From assembly GCF_000568815.1 (NCBI RefSeq), contig NZ_CP007201.1, positions 2,985,654-3,049,653 of the forward strand: a DNA stretch of 64,000 nucleotides, in the 5' to 3' direction. The stretch's first letter is position 1. Every line of letters begins with the position of its first letter. The notes beneath the pieces were generated by a model. It saw only the letters and a list, made by a program, of their open reading frames with translations. It did not search any database and was not told the DNA's origin. A program made the position numbers and the translations under genes. Positions 17,751 through 26,986 of the stretch are shown in pieces. The DNA comes from Sulfurospirillum multivorans DSM 12446. GTDB lineage: Bacteria; Campylobacterota; Campylobacteria; Campylobacterales; Sulfurospirillaceae.

Positions 17751-18142
17751 ACCATCTCCTCAAGCGATAATTCAGTTGCTTTAACGAAAAAGTTTATTAG
17801 ATCATTTACCTGTAAATTCAAACGTTCTATAGCTGCGGTTGTAATGATTGAGCCTAATGTATGAGAATGATGTGTTGCTCTAATGGTAGAGAGTATCACT
17901 CCTTTGTTTAATACTTCAATGTGGCACTCAAAGATATTTGAGAAACTGATATTGTTGCAAGTTCCTTTAGCAACACCTACTTCTGTCTCCTTAAAACAGA
18001 TATACACTTCACTTCCCTCTTTTGCAAAAGAGGGAAGTTCTAAGGTAATTGCTGTGAGCGTTTGTTCATGATAGTTTAAAAGGATGCGTGATATCCCTTC
18101 ATAGGTTTGGATATGACTGATTCGTGCACGCAAACGATTCAT
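17747..18142 (-). CDS. TOBE/Mop-domain molybdate-binding protein
   Basis: 131 residues without signal peptide or membrane segment. The C-terminal half (about 70-131) resembles a Mop/TOBE molybdate-binding fold (pattern N-K-G-V-I-L-S-T-I-R-A-T, then I-I-T-T-A-A-I-E-R-L). It is encoded between modA and modB with overlaps on both sides. Possible roles are cytoplasmic molybdate storage or regulation of the transporter; similar small proteins occur in Campylobacter mod operons. Confidence 0.75.
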   Translation of the reverse strand: MNRLRARISHIQTYEGISRILLNYHEQTLTAITLELPSFAKEGSEVYICFKETEVGVAKGTCNNISFSNIFECHIEVLNKGVILSTIRATHHSHTLGSIITTAAIERLNLQVNDLINFFVKATELSLEEMV

Positions 18143-18894
18143 AGTTCACCTGGAAGGACAAAGCCATATCTTTTAAAGATTGTACGTGCCTGTGGTGTTC
18201 CTACAAAAGCTTCAAATTTCTGTGCCGTAGGATTGTTCTCACCATTTTTAAGAAGTGCATAGCCTTGTATGATTTCGTTGTGCCACTCTGATGGTAAAAG
18301 GAAAAAATCACCTTGTGCTTTTAGCGTATCAGAAATACCCAATGATAAAGGGATAATGCCAACTTCTGCCGCTCCTGTTTGAATAAACTGAGCAGCTTGT
18401 GAGACATTTTCACCCAAGACTAAACGATCTTGAATTTTGTCATAATAGTTTTGACTTTTTAGTGCATTAACTGCGGCTACACCATAAGGTGCATGAGAGG
18501 GATCAGCAATAGCAATCTTTTTTACTTTTGGATCCAATAAAAGCTCCAAACCTCTTTTAACATCCATATTATTTGTTTTAGGAGCCCAAAGGCCAATACG
18601 TCCATAGGCATATGGTTTAGGTTCATGACTAATGAGTCCAGCATCTTTTAGCTTTTGGACATATCCCATATCTGCTGCAAAATACATGTCATAAGGGGCA
18701 CCATTGAGAATTTGTGTATATGCTTTCCCCGTTGAACCAAAAGCGATATGTGCTTTTTCCCCAGGATAAGCTTTTTCAAATTCAACTTGCATCTCTTTAA
18801 ACGCATAGACCAAATCTGCTGCCGCGGTTATTTGAACTTCTCCTGCCCATAATGATAGGGAAAGACACGCCATTCCTAGTATTTTCTTTAACAT
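18139..18894 (-). CDS. modA: Periplasmic molybdate-binding protein
   Basis: 251 residues from the ATG at 18894, preceded by AAGGAG six bases away; a longer start at 18912 lacks a site. A signal peptide (MLKKILGMACLSLSLWAGEV) precedes a two-lobed type II binding protein with the ModA pattern AAADLVYAFKEM near the mature N-terminus and G-S-T-G-K near residue 55. It captures molybdate or tungstate in the periplasm and gives it to ModB. Confidence 0.92.
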   Translation of the reverse strand: MLKKILGMACLSLSLWAGEVQITAAADLVYAFKEMQVEFEKAYPGEKAHIAFGSTGKAYTQILNGAPYDMYFAADMGYVQKLKDAGLISHEPKPYAYGRIGLWAPKTNNMDVKRGLELLLDPKVKKIAIADPSHAPYGVAAVNALKSQNYYDKIQDRLVLGENVSQAAQFIQTGAAEVGIIPLSLGISDTLKAQGDFFLLPSEWHNEIIQGYALLKNGENNPTAQKFEAFVGTPQARTIFKRYGFVLPGEL

Positions 18895-18915
18895 AAATGC
18901 TCCTTGTATCAAATG

Positions 18916-19698
18916 TTATTTTCCGATTAGAATACTGCTTGATTTAATAATGGCACACACAGATGAACCGATTTCTAAACCTAAACTTTTTGCAGATTCA
19001 GATGTAATGGTTGCCACAATCATTTCATTTTCACCTATGTCAATACTGACTTGGGCATTCACTTCACCAAGAATAATGCCACTTATTTTGCCTAGAATTT
19101 TGTTGCGAGCACTGGTTGCGATATGAGTGTCATTGGATATAAGAACAGAGGATGCTTTGATAATCCCAATGACTTCATCCCCAATATGTAACCCCATTTC
19201 TTCAACAGCGCTGTTTGTAATAGTTGAAACAAGAATAACCCCACTTTTTAAGACCATGCTTACTTCGGCATTGACTTTTGCTTGTTTAATGTCACCAATT
19301 TTTCCCATAAACTGATTACGTGCACTAATTTGCATAGCTATCCTTTGTAAGTTTTTAATGTGATCCATATTAAATTCAGCCATAGAAGAGAGTGTTTTTA
19401 AAAAACGTTCATACTCATGTTTCAGTACATCATAGTTCTTGACAATTTCTTCTCCATAAGGAGTTAATGAGGTTCCTCCTCCACCATTTCCACCAGTAAC
19501 TCTTACAACTAAAGGCATAGTGGAGAGGTTATTCATCGTATCAATGGCTCCCCATGCTGTCTTATAACTAATACCAACTTGTTTAGCTGCTGTTGTAATT
19601 GAACCACTCTCTTTGATAGCTTGAAGTAAATGAATACGTTTTTCCAATAGGACTGGTTTATCAAAACATATTAGTCCACTTGATAAATCTTTACTCAT
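18916..19698 (-). CDS. modE: Molybdate-responsive transcription regulator
   Basis: 260 residues: an N-terminal LysR-like winged helix (about 15-110; GSITTAAKQVGISYKTAWGAID) and two tandem Mop domains (about 125-190 and 195-260; repeated pattern S-A-R-N-x-x-G-K-I and E-V-N/S-...). ModE with bound molybdate normally represses mod operons. It is first in the operon, 21 bases before modA, so autoregulation from the region upstream is expected. Confidence 0.92.
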   Translation of the reverse strand: MSKDLSSGLICFDKPVLLEKRIHLLQAIKESGSITTAAKQVGISYKTAWGAIDTMNNLSTMPLVVRVTGGNGGGGTSLTPYGEEIVKNYDVLKHEYERFLKTLSSMAEFNMDHIKNLQRIAMQISARNQFMGKIGDIKQAKVNAEVSMVLKSGVILVSTITNSAVEEMGLHIGDEVIGIIKASSVLISNDTHIATSARNKILGKISGIILGEVNAQVSIDIGENEMIVATITSESAKSLGLEIGSSVCAIIKSSSILIGK

Positions 19699-20070
19699 AT
19701 ATTTCCTTATGTAATATATTTATACAACGATTATTTGGAAGTATAGCAATATAACCTTAAGACATATAACGCTCTTATGCTTAATTTTTAAACATGTAAT
19801 TTTTGCATATTATAATTAATAATATTTGTATCAGAATAACGTATTTATGGGTTTAATATGCAAATAATACATATATATTATTCAAGTATTTTTCCAATAA
19901 AATATAAATTAAATTATAAGTTTTAAATATATTAAATCAAACATTTCTTTAAACAATATGTATAATTAGCATATTTAAAAAATAATTAAATAAAATGACT
20001 ACTTATATTGTGCGTAGCATTTATCTGTTATGTAAAAAAATGATTTGGAGTTAATGGAAGTAGTAATTAC
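19699..20070. other. Very A/T-rich gap holding the mod promoter region and a recombination junction
   Basis: About 370 bases with no convincing gene. It is noticeably richer in A and T than the flanks. The mod operon promoter should lie in the part next to modE. ATATAACG at 19764-19771 matches a ModE half-site, and AATATAAC at 19748-19755 is a possible degenerate partner, but the palindrome is imperfect. The right edge at 20070/20071 is the point where similarity to aioA begins. Confidence 0.5.
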
Positions 20071-20211
20071 TCTATCATCAACGACCTCTGCACAGACTAT
20101 GTCGATCCCGATACCAAAATTCCTTTCTACAAAGGAACGGCGGCAAACATCGTTAAAGTTGGGCGAAGTGAGGGACTTATCAAAGATATGACTTTCTTGG
20201 AACGCGCTTAA
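20071..20211 (+). pseudogene. 3' remnant of a second aioA gene
   Basis: Codons 20071-20211 encode the same final 46 residues and stop as aioA (from Ser-Ile-Ile-Asn to Leu-Glu-Arg-Ala). Compared with 13298-13438, eleven positions differ, all at third codon bases and all synonymous. There is no start codon, ribosome-binding site or rest of the gene. Absence of any amino-acid change means the two sequences diverged while both were under selection, so this is the tail of a distinct functional aioA allele left by recombination, not a decayed recent duplicate. Confidence 0.9.
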
Positions 20212-20224
20212 GCTACTCCGTAAT

Positions 20225-21331
20225 TTAAAAATACCAATACAGCTTTGTCCATAACGTATCTTGAACCAGTTTAGAGCCGTATTCGGAGCCTATTTGACCA
20301 TCGTTCATATTGTATGAAATATCTAAAAGCATATTGTTTTTAAAGCTGTACGTTGCGCCAAAAGAGTTTTGCATCGACTTATCTTCGAGGTTGTAGATAT
20401 TTTTATAGTAAAGAGCTCCATACAGCCAATTAAAGGGTTCTTTTTGTGAAAATTTGTTCATGAAATATTGATGATCAAAAAAAGGCTCTGATCTACTGCT
20501 CTGATTTTTTTGATAAAAATACTCGCTGGTGATACTGAGTTCAAACTCGGTTAAATACTTCAACCCCACCAAATACGCATAATCATCTTCGCCTAATGTT
20601 TTAGCAAACTCTCCATGTACTTCAATGTTGGTTTGAATATTTTTAGAAAAATCCAGCCCTATTTTATCGCTCTGCTCACTTCGATGATAATAGATAAGAT
20701 CAATATCCGTATCATACGCCAGAAAATAGGCTTTAAACCCTACATTATTTTCATCTTTTTGGCTAAAATCACTGTTTATATGGTCATTGTTTTGCATCAC
20801 AATGAGATCCAACGAGACATTTCGCACATCCCCATCGTAGCTTTTGTTATACCGATAATTCGCCATCACATATCCCTCACGTGAAGCATCAGGGTCATTT
20901 GGATCTTTCTTTCGATCAAAAAAAGCGATGGGATTGACGAAGTAGCCTTTACCCCATTTAGGCGCTTTTTTACCGACCTCAATAAGATTATTTTGATCAA
21001 ACTTGTACTGCACGAAGAGTTGTGCAATAGTGTAAGCATCACTGTACTCTCTATCGACATCGTTGTAATTCACCATCACTTCAGAGTCAAGTTTAATGGC
21101 ATCTTGAAAGTAAGCAAATTTTAAATCACCTTCACTGCCATAGCTCTTCATGCTCTCTTTGTTTTTGGTATGAAACAGAGGTGAGTCTTCATTTAAGCCT
21201 TGCAGTTTATTTTCACCTTTAAGGTAACCACTCAAAGTATAGGGTTTGACCTCGATGGCATCAAGGTCAAAATCGTAATCTCCAGCATTGCCTAAAACTG
21301 CTGCAAAAAGAATTACATGTAAAGGTTTCAT
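20225..21331 (-). CDS. Predicted outer-membrane beta-barrel protein of an ABC export operon
   Basis: 368 residues, signal peptide (MKPLHVILFAAVLGNAG), then alternating amphipathic strands with many Tyr/Phe/Asn and a C-terminal aromatic residue (KLYWYF), the usual end of outer-membrane barrels. Specific family not recognised. It follows the LolA-like gene with no gap, so it belongs to the ATPase-permease-LolA-barrel operon. Its partners suggest that a lipoprotein or lipid is moved to the outer membrane. Because the permease gene is now split, the set may be inactive. Confidence 0.7.
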   Translation of the reverse strand: MKPLHVILFAAVLGNAGDYDFDLDAIEVKPYTLSGYLKGENKLQGLNEDSPLFHTKNKESMKSYGSEGDLKFAYFQDAIKLDSEVMVNYNDVDREYSDAYTIAQLFVQYKFDQNNLIEVGKKAPKWGKGYFVNPIAFFDRKKDPNDPDASREGYVMANYRYNKSYDGDVRNVSLDLIVMQNNDHINSDFSQKDENNVGFKAYFLAYDTDIDLIYYHRSEQSDKIGLDFSKNIQTNIEVHGEFAKTLGEDDYAYLVGLKYLTEFELSITSEYFYQKNQSSRSEPFFDHQYFMNKFSQKEPFNWLYGALYYKNIYNLEDKSMQNSFGATYSFKNNMLLDISYNMNDGQIGSEYGSKLVQDTLWTKLYWYF

Positions 21332-22048
21332 CTATTTTCGAAACTCTTGAACTTTGCCAATGTTTTCGATGGTAAACATCTCATCGGCAAACTCACGCGC
21401 TGTTATTTTTCCATACACCATGATGGATTTATAGCCTTTATAAAGTGGCGAATCCGTCTCAATCACCGCAGGTCTTACAATGCCCCCACCAAAGTCTTTC
21501 ATCTCTTTATAGTAGAGCGTTTTTATAAGCATCCCCGTAGACGTATAACAGGAGATTTTTGTTGGTGTCACGGTTTTTTTATCCACTTCCATCAACAATT
21601 TATCGTAGGCTACCGTCTCATTTTTAGCTTTCAAATCTAAAACAATCGTAGCCCCCTCATCTGTTTGGCTTTTGATGTCATATTCAGCTGAAAAATCGAG
21701 TTGCATAATATCGCTGTTGTTAAACACACCACCCACCACACTTTGCATGGACGTAATGCGAATGGGCTTGCCCACATCGGGTAAATAAAGCCACATATTT
21801 TCATCCAATCTCAGTGTACTCCTGCCTTTTTCACTGTCAGGCTGTAAGAACAACGAAACAATTTTATCTTTGCCTTTTTTGATCTGATAAAGCAAAAACT
21901 CTTTTTTGCTCCCATCAGGCTCGATGTTAATGAGTTTTTTATAGCTATCCGCAGAACTAGGACTGAGCTTTTTATCCACTTGTTCTAAAATGCTCTCTGC
22001 ACCAAAGAGTGCTAGCGTTGTAAGTAAAAAAAGTATGATCTTCTTCAT
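21332..22048 (-). CDS. LolA-like outer-membrane lipoprotein-sorting protein
   Basis: 238 residues with a signal peptide (MKKIILFLLTTLALFGAES). The rest resembles the LolA/LolB-like outer membrane lipoprotein-sorting family, with short beta strands and the segments KGKDKIVSLFLQP and MWLYLPDVGKPIRI. Proteins of this type carry lipidated substrates across the periplasm and often sit in operons with MacB/LolCDE-like ABC transporters, as here. It is not the housekeeping LolA. Confidence 0.75.
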   Translation of the reverse strand: MKKIILFLLTTLALFGAESILEQVDKKLSPSSADSYKKLINIEPDGSKKEFLLYQIKKGKDKIVSLFLQPDSEKGRSTLRLDENMWLYLPDVGKPIRITSMQSVVGGVFNNSDIMQLDFSAEYDIKSQTDEGATIVLDLKAKNETVAYDKLLMEVDKKTVTPTKISCYTSTGMLIKTLYYKEMKDFGGGIVRPAVIETDSPLYKGYKSIMVYGKITAREFADEMFTIENIGKVQEFRK

Positions 22049-22057
22049 GGTGTGCTC

Positions 22058-23071
22058 CTAATAGGTACGTAAAGCTTCAACAGGATCAAGTCTTGAAGCT
22101 TTGATGGCGGGAGATATGGACGCGACTAACGAGATAAAAATAACGATGATACTCACACTAAGTATCTCATTTAACCCTAAGCTCGGTGTTAAAATAAGAC
22201 CGCTTTGTTGCCCAATACTATAGGTAATCTTGACCATATTGAGAAGATAAACAATCCCCAAAGACAAAATACTTCCCACAACCGCCCCAAACACGCCTAG
22301 CATCAAGCCTTCACATAAAAAAAGTTTGACGATGGTCAAAGGCGGTGTGCCCATAGCCGCAATGGTTCCTATTTCTCGGACACGCTCAAACACACTCATG
22401 ATCATCACATTGAGGATGGAGATAAGGACAATAGAGATAAGGATGATTTGAATCGAAATATTCATAACATCAATCATCTTAATGATGTTGTAAAAAGGAG
22501 AGAGTTGCTGCCATGTATGAATTTCCAAAACAGGCTTTCCCTCTTTATTGAGTTTTTCCAAGAGTGGCTGAAGTGATTTTTCTGCAACTCTCAGTTTTTC
22601 TACGTCTCTTAGGCGAAGGACGATTTCACTGATCTCAAGTTCATTGTTCATTCGCAGTGCCTTTTTGGCATCTTCGATGTGAATGTACCCATCACGTCCT
22701 CCAGGTCCCATGACTTGCCCCACGATACCTGCAACTTTAAGGTTAATGCCATTGACGGAGCCATTTTTGTTATTGGCAACCAAGACGATGGTATCGCCTA
22801 TTTTGACATCCATCCCTTTGATAAGCAGTTCAGGAACAATGATTTCGCCTGATTTAAAAGTACCATTCATATCAGAAATTCGACTTTCAAGGAGTGGCAA
22901 CGTTGGAAATTCATCTTTAGGATTAATCGCGTTAAGTCTGATGTTGGTCGTACTGGTAAAGTTAGAAAACATTGCACCAAACTTGATGCGATAGCTGTAA
23001 CTCTCTATAAAAGGATTGGACTCTAGCTTCGATTCGACAAATTCTAACATTTTGGCATTGAGGTTTTTATC
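22058..23071 (-). pseudogene. FtsX/MacB-type ABC permease, 3' part, separated by the transposon
   Basis: The C-terminal 334 or so codons of a permease whose first 78 codons lie at 30652-30886. This part has a periplasmic MacB-like core domain and three C-terminal helices including the FtsX pattern (ERVREIGTIAAMGTPP) and ending ASRLDPVEALRTY. Joining ...LPLDKN with LNAKMLEF... across the target repeat restores a continuous 412-residue protein, normal for the family. A GTG at 23092, inside the transposon terminal repeat, could start translation of the remnant, but it lacks the first helix. Confidence 0.9.
23062..23071. repeat. Target-site direct repeat, left copy
   Basis: GGTTTTTATC immediately outside the left terminal repeat; the same ten bases follow the right terminal repeat at 30652-30661. 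Only one copy is needed to rebuild the permease gene. Confidence 0.85.
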
Positions 23072-23100
23072 GATATTATGTAGCAAGCGCACAAAGATTT
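23072..23100 (+). repeat. Left terminal inverted repeat of the transposon
   Basis: Begins GATATTATGTAGCAAG, then CGCACAAAGATTT. It matches the inverted right end at 30623-30651 except for one C/T difference and one extra A. Inside the permease fragment it supplies an out-facing GTG at 23092. Confidence 0.88.
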
Positions 23101-23157
23101 CCTAGCTATTTTTGATAAAATTTTCTTAAATAAACTCCATATTTAAGGGATTTCATT

Positions 23158-23598
23158 ATGGCAGAATCACATGTTATTTCGGCACTCGTATTAAAGAGAA
23201 GTGAATTTTTAGGTGAGATACAACATTATGAAGCACTTATAAAAGAGTATAAAGAGAATCTTGTCAGCATAGACAAAACCATCCATATTTTTGATGCTTC
23301 ATATGACCTTAGAACTATAAAATCAAAAAGAGTTATGAAAGAGAGATATTTTCAAATTGGAGAAGCGGTTGTTTTAATTCTTGATACACTTAGAACAAGC
23401 AATAAACCAATGAAAACAGATGAAATATGTGCTGCGATTGCTTCAAAAAAAGGTTTATCTTTAGAAAGCGATTATGAAAAAGCTACCTTTCAAAAAACTA
23501 TAGTTGCCTCTTTAAGCAGAACAGTGAATAATAATCTTGTTGAGAGAGCTGGGAGGGACGGGTTAACTATGATTTGGCAGATAAAAGCGGTTATTTAA
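23158..23598 (+). CDS. Transposon accessory protein, unknown function
   Basis: 146 residues, ATG preceded by AAGGGA. The N-terminal half is charged and helical, probably a coiled coil (about residues 15-50). The C-terminal half (about 70-146) looks like a small winged helix (MKTDEICAAIASKKG..., then a final strand pair). It lies between the left end and the transposase and its stop overlaps the convergent transposase stop by 4 bases. Similar small proteins starting with M-x-E-S-H-V are, from memory, frequent in proteobacterial genomes; a role in transposition or as a repressor is possible but not shown. Confidence 0.65.
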   Translation: MAESHVISALVLKRSEFLGEIQHYEALIKEYKENLVSIDKTIHIFDASYDLRTIKSKRVMKERYFQIGEAVVLILDTLRTSNKPMKTDEICAAIASKKGLSLESDYEKATFQKTIVASLSRTVNNNLVERAGRDGLTMIWQIKAVI

Positions 23599-24611
23599 GC
23601 TCCCAGTCTCTCACTCACCCTCTTATTACCCTGCCAGTATCCACAGAACTCATTGCTTACGGGTGTTGCTAAGCATTTTGAGAAGATGTCATTGAAAATA
23701 GCACCATTACTCATTCTTCGTGTATCTTCACGATAAGCGATTTCATTGGCATAGTTACTCAAATAGAGGTTTGAAATTTTATGACATTGTCCATACTGCA
23801 TACGGCGAAATCTTGCATTGTATGATTCAGATTGATTATTACAAGCACCATCCATACTTTTATATTCAATACTGTGATTTACTCTTTTCATATCATAATG
23901 AGCGTGAAAATGGTCATAGCCAGTATGCTCATCTGCATGGATTATTGCTCCAAGCTCAATGCTATTATAGATTATCTCTTTGATGTCAGAAGTGTTCTCA
24001 CCCTTTGTGATAAAAGTCTTTGTTCTTACGGAACCAACGCATTTAGAATTAATTTCAGCTCTTTGTCTAATTGAGATGACCGTTCTTTTATTGGGCTTAT
24101 AGGCTTGTCTTCTATCAATTCTATCTTCAATATTATTCGCTGGTCTGATATAGTTTCCTACATAGACACCATCCACTTCACACACTCCGCTTAGTTTTTC
24201 ATTATTTTGATTTAGCAGAAGTGATTCTCTAATCTTATGTGATAAAACCCAAGCCGTTTTATACTGAACATCAAGGTCACGACTAAACTGCAAAGCTGAG
24301 ATTGATTTTACTGCATTGGTGAAGAGCGCTATGGCTATCAAATAGACTTTTAGTGGAAGCTTGTGACTTGCAAACAGAGTTCCACTTGTAACTGAAAAAG
24401 TATGATTGCACTCTTTACATCTAAAGTGTCTGCGTGTTGTTAAGAAGTAATGTTCACCACAATTTCCACATGATGGACAAACAGGCTTACCCTTATTATC
24501 ACTCCATCTTACTGCTTTAAAATTCTCAAAGGCTTCATCGTCACTCATAGTAAAAAGTTTCATTAGTGATAAATCTCTGGCTTGTGCTGTAAGTAAAAAA
24601 TGTTGTGACAT
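23595..24611 (-). CDS. IS1595-family (ISXO2-like) transposase
   Basis: 338 residues from the ATG at 24611, preceded by AGGAGG; a longer start at 24668 lacks a site. Domain order is typical: a zinc ribbon (about 45-75; CPSCGN ... CKEC), a helical segment (LPLKVYLIAIALFTNAVKSI), then the ISXO2-like catalytic domain. Candidate acidic residues are Asp in EVDGVYVG, Asp in HADEHTGY and Glu in NQSESYNARF, giving a DDE set. It looks intact and probably moves the whole element. It is read toward the left end. Confidence 0.9.
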   Translation of the reverse strand: MSQHFLLTAQARDLSLMKLFTMSDDEAFENFKAVRWSDNKGKPVCPSCGNCGEHYFLTTRRHFRCKECNHTFSVTSGTLFASHKLPLKVYLIAIALFTNAVKSISALQFSRDLDVQYKTAWVLSHKIRESLLLNQNNEKLSGVCEVDGVYVGNYIRPANNIEDRIDRRQAYKPNKRTVISIRQRAEINSKCVGSVRTKTFITKGENTSDIKEIIYNSIELGAIIHADEHTGYDHFHAHYDMKRVNHSIEYKSMDGACNNQSESYNARFRRMQYGQCHKISNLYLSNYANEIAYREDTRRMSNGAIFNDIFSKCLATPVSNEFCGYWQGNKRVSERLGA

Positions 24612-24763
24612 AAAAGGCCTCCTTAAAAATACATGATAATTATATCGAATTTGATTATATTTTGTCAATTAGTTTAACTATTTAAAGTATATTTTGTTAA
24701 TTTTATTGGTTATAAATATAATTTTAGATATAATCACTTGTAAATATGAAGTTGAGGCGAAAG

Positions 24764-24985
24764 ATGTTAGAGTTTGATAAAAATATACCAAAGAATTTAA
24801 TCAAGGCAGAACTACATCGCCAAGGTCTACAAGTAAAAGATTTAGTGAGACTCTTAGAACCCTATAACGTAAAAATGACTGATTTATCATTCAATAACAA
24901 AATGAGTCGAAAAGGATTTAGTGCAGATTTTTTTCTTAAGTGCATGGATGCATTGGGTGTAAAAACACTGAAAATTCGTGACTAA
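24764..24985 (+). CDS. DUF6471-like small helix-turn-helix protein
   Basis: 73 residues. The ATG at 24764 is preferred because GAGG lies seven bases before it; an earlier ATG at 24746 has none. The sequence (NLIKAELHRQGLQVKDLVRLLEP ... FSADFFLKCMDALGV) has the layout of a small HTH domain with helices 1-4 and resembles DUF6471 proteins. Placed 92 bases before the methyltransferase in the same direction, it could be a controller protein timing restriction after transfer; this is inference. Confidence 0.65.
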   Translation: MLEFDKNIPKNLIKAELHRQGLQVKDLVRLLEPYNVKMTDLSFNNKMSRKGFSADFFLKCMDALGVKTLKIRD

Positions 24986-25077
24986 AGAGAAACGATTTGG
25001 CTTTACTATTACAGAATGAAATATTTTTGACTGTTTTAAAAAAAAATAAATAGACTTACAAAAAAAGAAGGCAAAAA

Positions 25078-26985
25078 ATGAGTAAAAGTATTATAAATGA
25101 CATGTGCATTTCAGATACATTTGAAGCTAGACCAATATTGAAATGGGCAGGGGGTAAAACTCAACTCTTAGCAGAATTACTTAAACGAATGCCATTAGAA
25201 TATAATAACTATATAGAACCTTTCTTTGGTGGTGGTGCGTTATTTTTTAAAGTTCACCCTAAAAAAGCTATTTTATCTGATATTAATCCTGAATTGGTTC
25301 ATTTATATAATACAATTGCTACAAATCCACATGAAGTCATTAACAATTTAAAGAATAACTTTTACAATGAAGAAGAATTTTTTTATCAAATGCGTGCTAT
25401 AGATACTGAGCCACTGACAGATACTATGAAAGCTGCAAGAACAATTTATCTTAACAAAACATGTTTTAATGGCTTATATAGAGTGAATAAAAAAGGTCAA
25501 TTTAATACGCCATATGGAAAATATAAAAATCCAAATTTTTGTGATGAAGTCACAATACTCGCAGCCTCTAAAGCCCTTCAAGGAACCATTTTTGAGCATA
25601 TGAATTATAAGGATACTTTGACTAAATATGCAAAAGCTGGCGATTTCATTTTTTTAGACCCGCCTTATTTACCAATTAGTGAATATTCTGATTTTAAACG
25701 TTATACCAAGGAAGGTTTTTATGAAGAAGACCAACAAGAATTAGCAACACTAGTAAAACAGTTATCAGAGGAAGGATGTCATGTACTTTTGACAAATTCT
25801 AATGCGCCTCTTGTATATGATTTATACAGTGACTTTGATATAAGCGTTATTCAAACAAAGCGCCATATAAATAGTAAAAGTAATAGCAGAACAGGACAAG
25901 ATGTTATTGTATCTGCTCCACCAAAGCGCAGAAAACTTGTAAACTTGGGAAGTTTTGATCTTCCCCTCCAAAATAAAAAATATCCAACTACAAGATATAT
26001 GGGTAGCAAACAATCTTTATTAAATCAAATTGCTGCAGCAACCAGCTCTTTTCAATTTGAGACTTTTTTAGATTTGTTTGGGGGTAGTGGTGTTGTGAGT
26101 TATATGTTTAAAACATTAGGGAAACAGGTAATATCTAACGATTATATGGCAATGAATTTTAAGCTTTCTGATGCGTTGATTTCCAATAAAGAAATTAAAT
26201 TGTCTGAATCTGATATAGAACTTCTCCTCCATGGTAATTTAGATGACAATGGATTTATTTCAACAACTTTCAAAGGTATTTATTATACCGATGAAGAAAA
26301 TGCTTTTATCGATTTAGTTAGAAATAATATTCAAAAATTAAAAGACAAAACAAAACAAAATATTGCGATGAGTGCGCTCATCCGAGCATGTACTAAAAAG
26401 CGTCCTCGTGGTATTTTTACATACACGGGATTCCGTTACAATGATGGCCGAAAAGATTTACTTCTTAGTTTTGAGGAACAATTTAGAGCCGCTGTTAAAG
26501 TAATCAATAATGCAGTATTTGATAATGGCAAGGCAAATAAATCTCTCAATAAAGATGCAATGGATGTTAATGTCAAGGCTGATTTAGTCTACATAGACCC
26601 ACCATATTTCAACCCAACTTCGGACAATGAATATGTAAGACGTTATCATTTTATTGAAGGTTTAGCAAAAAATTGGCTTGGTGTTGAAATGCAGTGGGAG
26701 ACAAAAACTAAAAAATTTAAAAATTATCCAACACCATTTAGTACCAGAATCGGTGCTTATGATGCTTTTGACAAGTTATTTAAAAAACATTCTAATAGTA
26801 TTTTGGTTGTATCATATTCATCAAACTCATTCCCAACGAAAGATGAGATGGTTGGGTTATTAGCAAAATATAAAAAAGATGTTGAAGTCTTAGCCATAGA
26901 TTACAAATATTCATTTGGTAATCAAGGGCATAAAATTAACGATAATAAAAATAATGTACAAGAGTATATCTTTATAGGATATTAG
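25078..26985 (+). CDS. Fused double DNA adenine-N6 methyltransferase (D12 class)
   Basis: 635 residues made of two complete Dam-like (MethyltransfD12) domains. Domain 1 (about 15-285): WAGGKTQLL, EPFFGGGALFF for S-adenosylmethionine binding, catalytic DPPY at 194-197. Domain 2 (about 300-635): RYMGSKQSLL, DLFGGSGVVS, catalytic DPPY at 507-510. Fused pairs such as M.FokI modify the two strands of an asymmetric site, one adenine per domain. It protects against the endonuclease encoded one base downstream. The site cannot be read from sequence. AAGAAGG lies before the start. Confidence 0.93.
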   Translation: MSKSIINDMCISDTFEARPILKWAGGKTQLLAELLKRMPLEYNNYIEPFFGGGALFFKVHPKKAILSDINPELVHLYNTIATNPHEVINNLKNNFYNEEEFFYQMRAIDTEPLTDTMKAARTIYLNKTCFNGLYRVNKKGQFNTPYGKYKNPNFCDEVTILAASKALQGTIFEHMNYKDTLTKYAKAGDFIFLDPPYLPISEYSDFKRYTKEGFYEEDQQELATLVKQLSEEGCHVLLTNSNAPLVYDLYSDFDISVIQTKRHINSKSNSRTGQDVIVSAPPKRRKLVNLGSFDLPLQNKKYPTTRYMGSKQSLLNQIAAATSSFQFETFLDLFGGSGVVSYMFKTLGKQVISNDYMAMNFKLSDALISNKEIKLSESDIELLLHGNLDDNGFISTTFKGIYYTDEENAFIDLVRNNIQKLKDKTKQNIAMSALIRACTKKRPRGIFTYTGFRYNDGRKDLLLSFEEQFRAAVKVINNAVFDNGKANKSLNKDAMDVNVKADLVYIDPPYFNPTSDNEYVRRYHFIEGLAKNWLGVEMQWETKTKKFKNYPTPFSTRIGAYDAFDKLFKKHSNSILVVSYSSNSFPTKDEMVGLLAKYKKDVEVLAIDYKYSFGNQGHKINDNKNNVQEYIFIGY

Positions 26986-26986
26986 T

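Noticed and set aside
25078-26985. Prophage Dam methylase
   Set aside because: No phage structural or integrase genes are present; the partner nuclease and transposon ends explain it.
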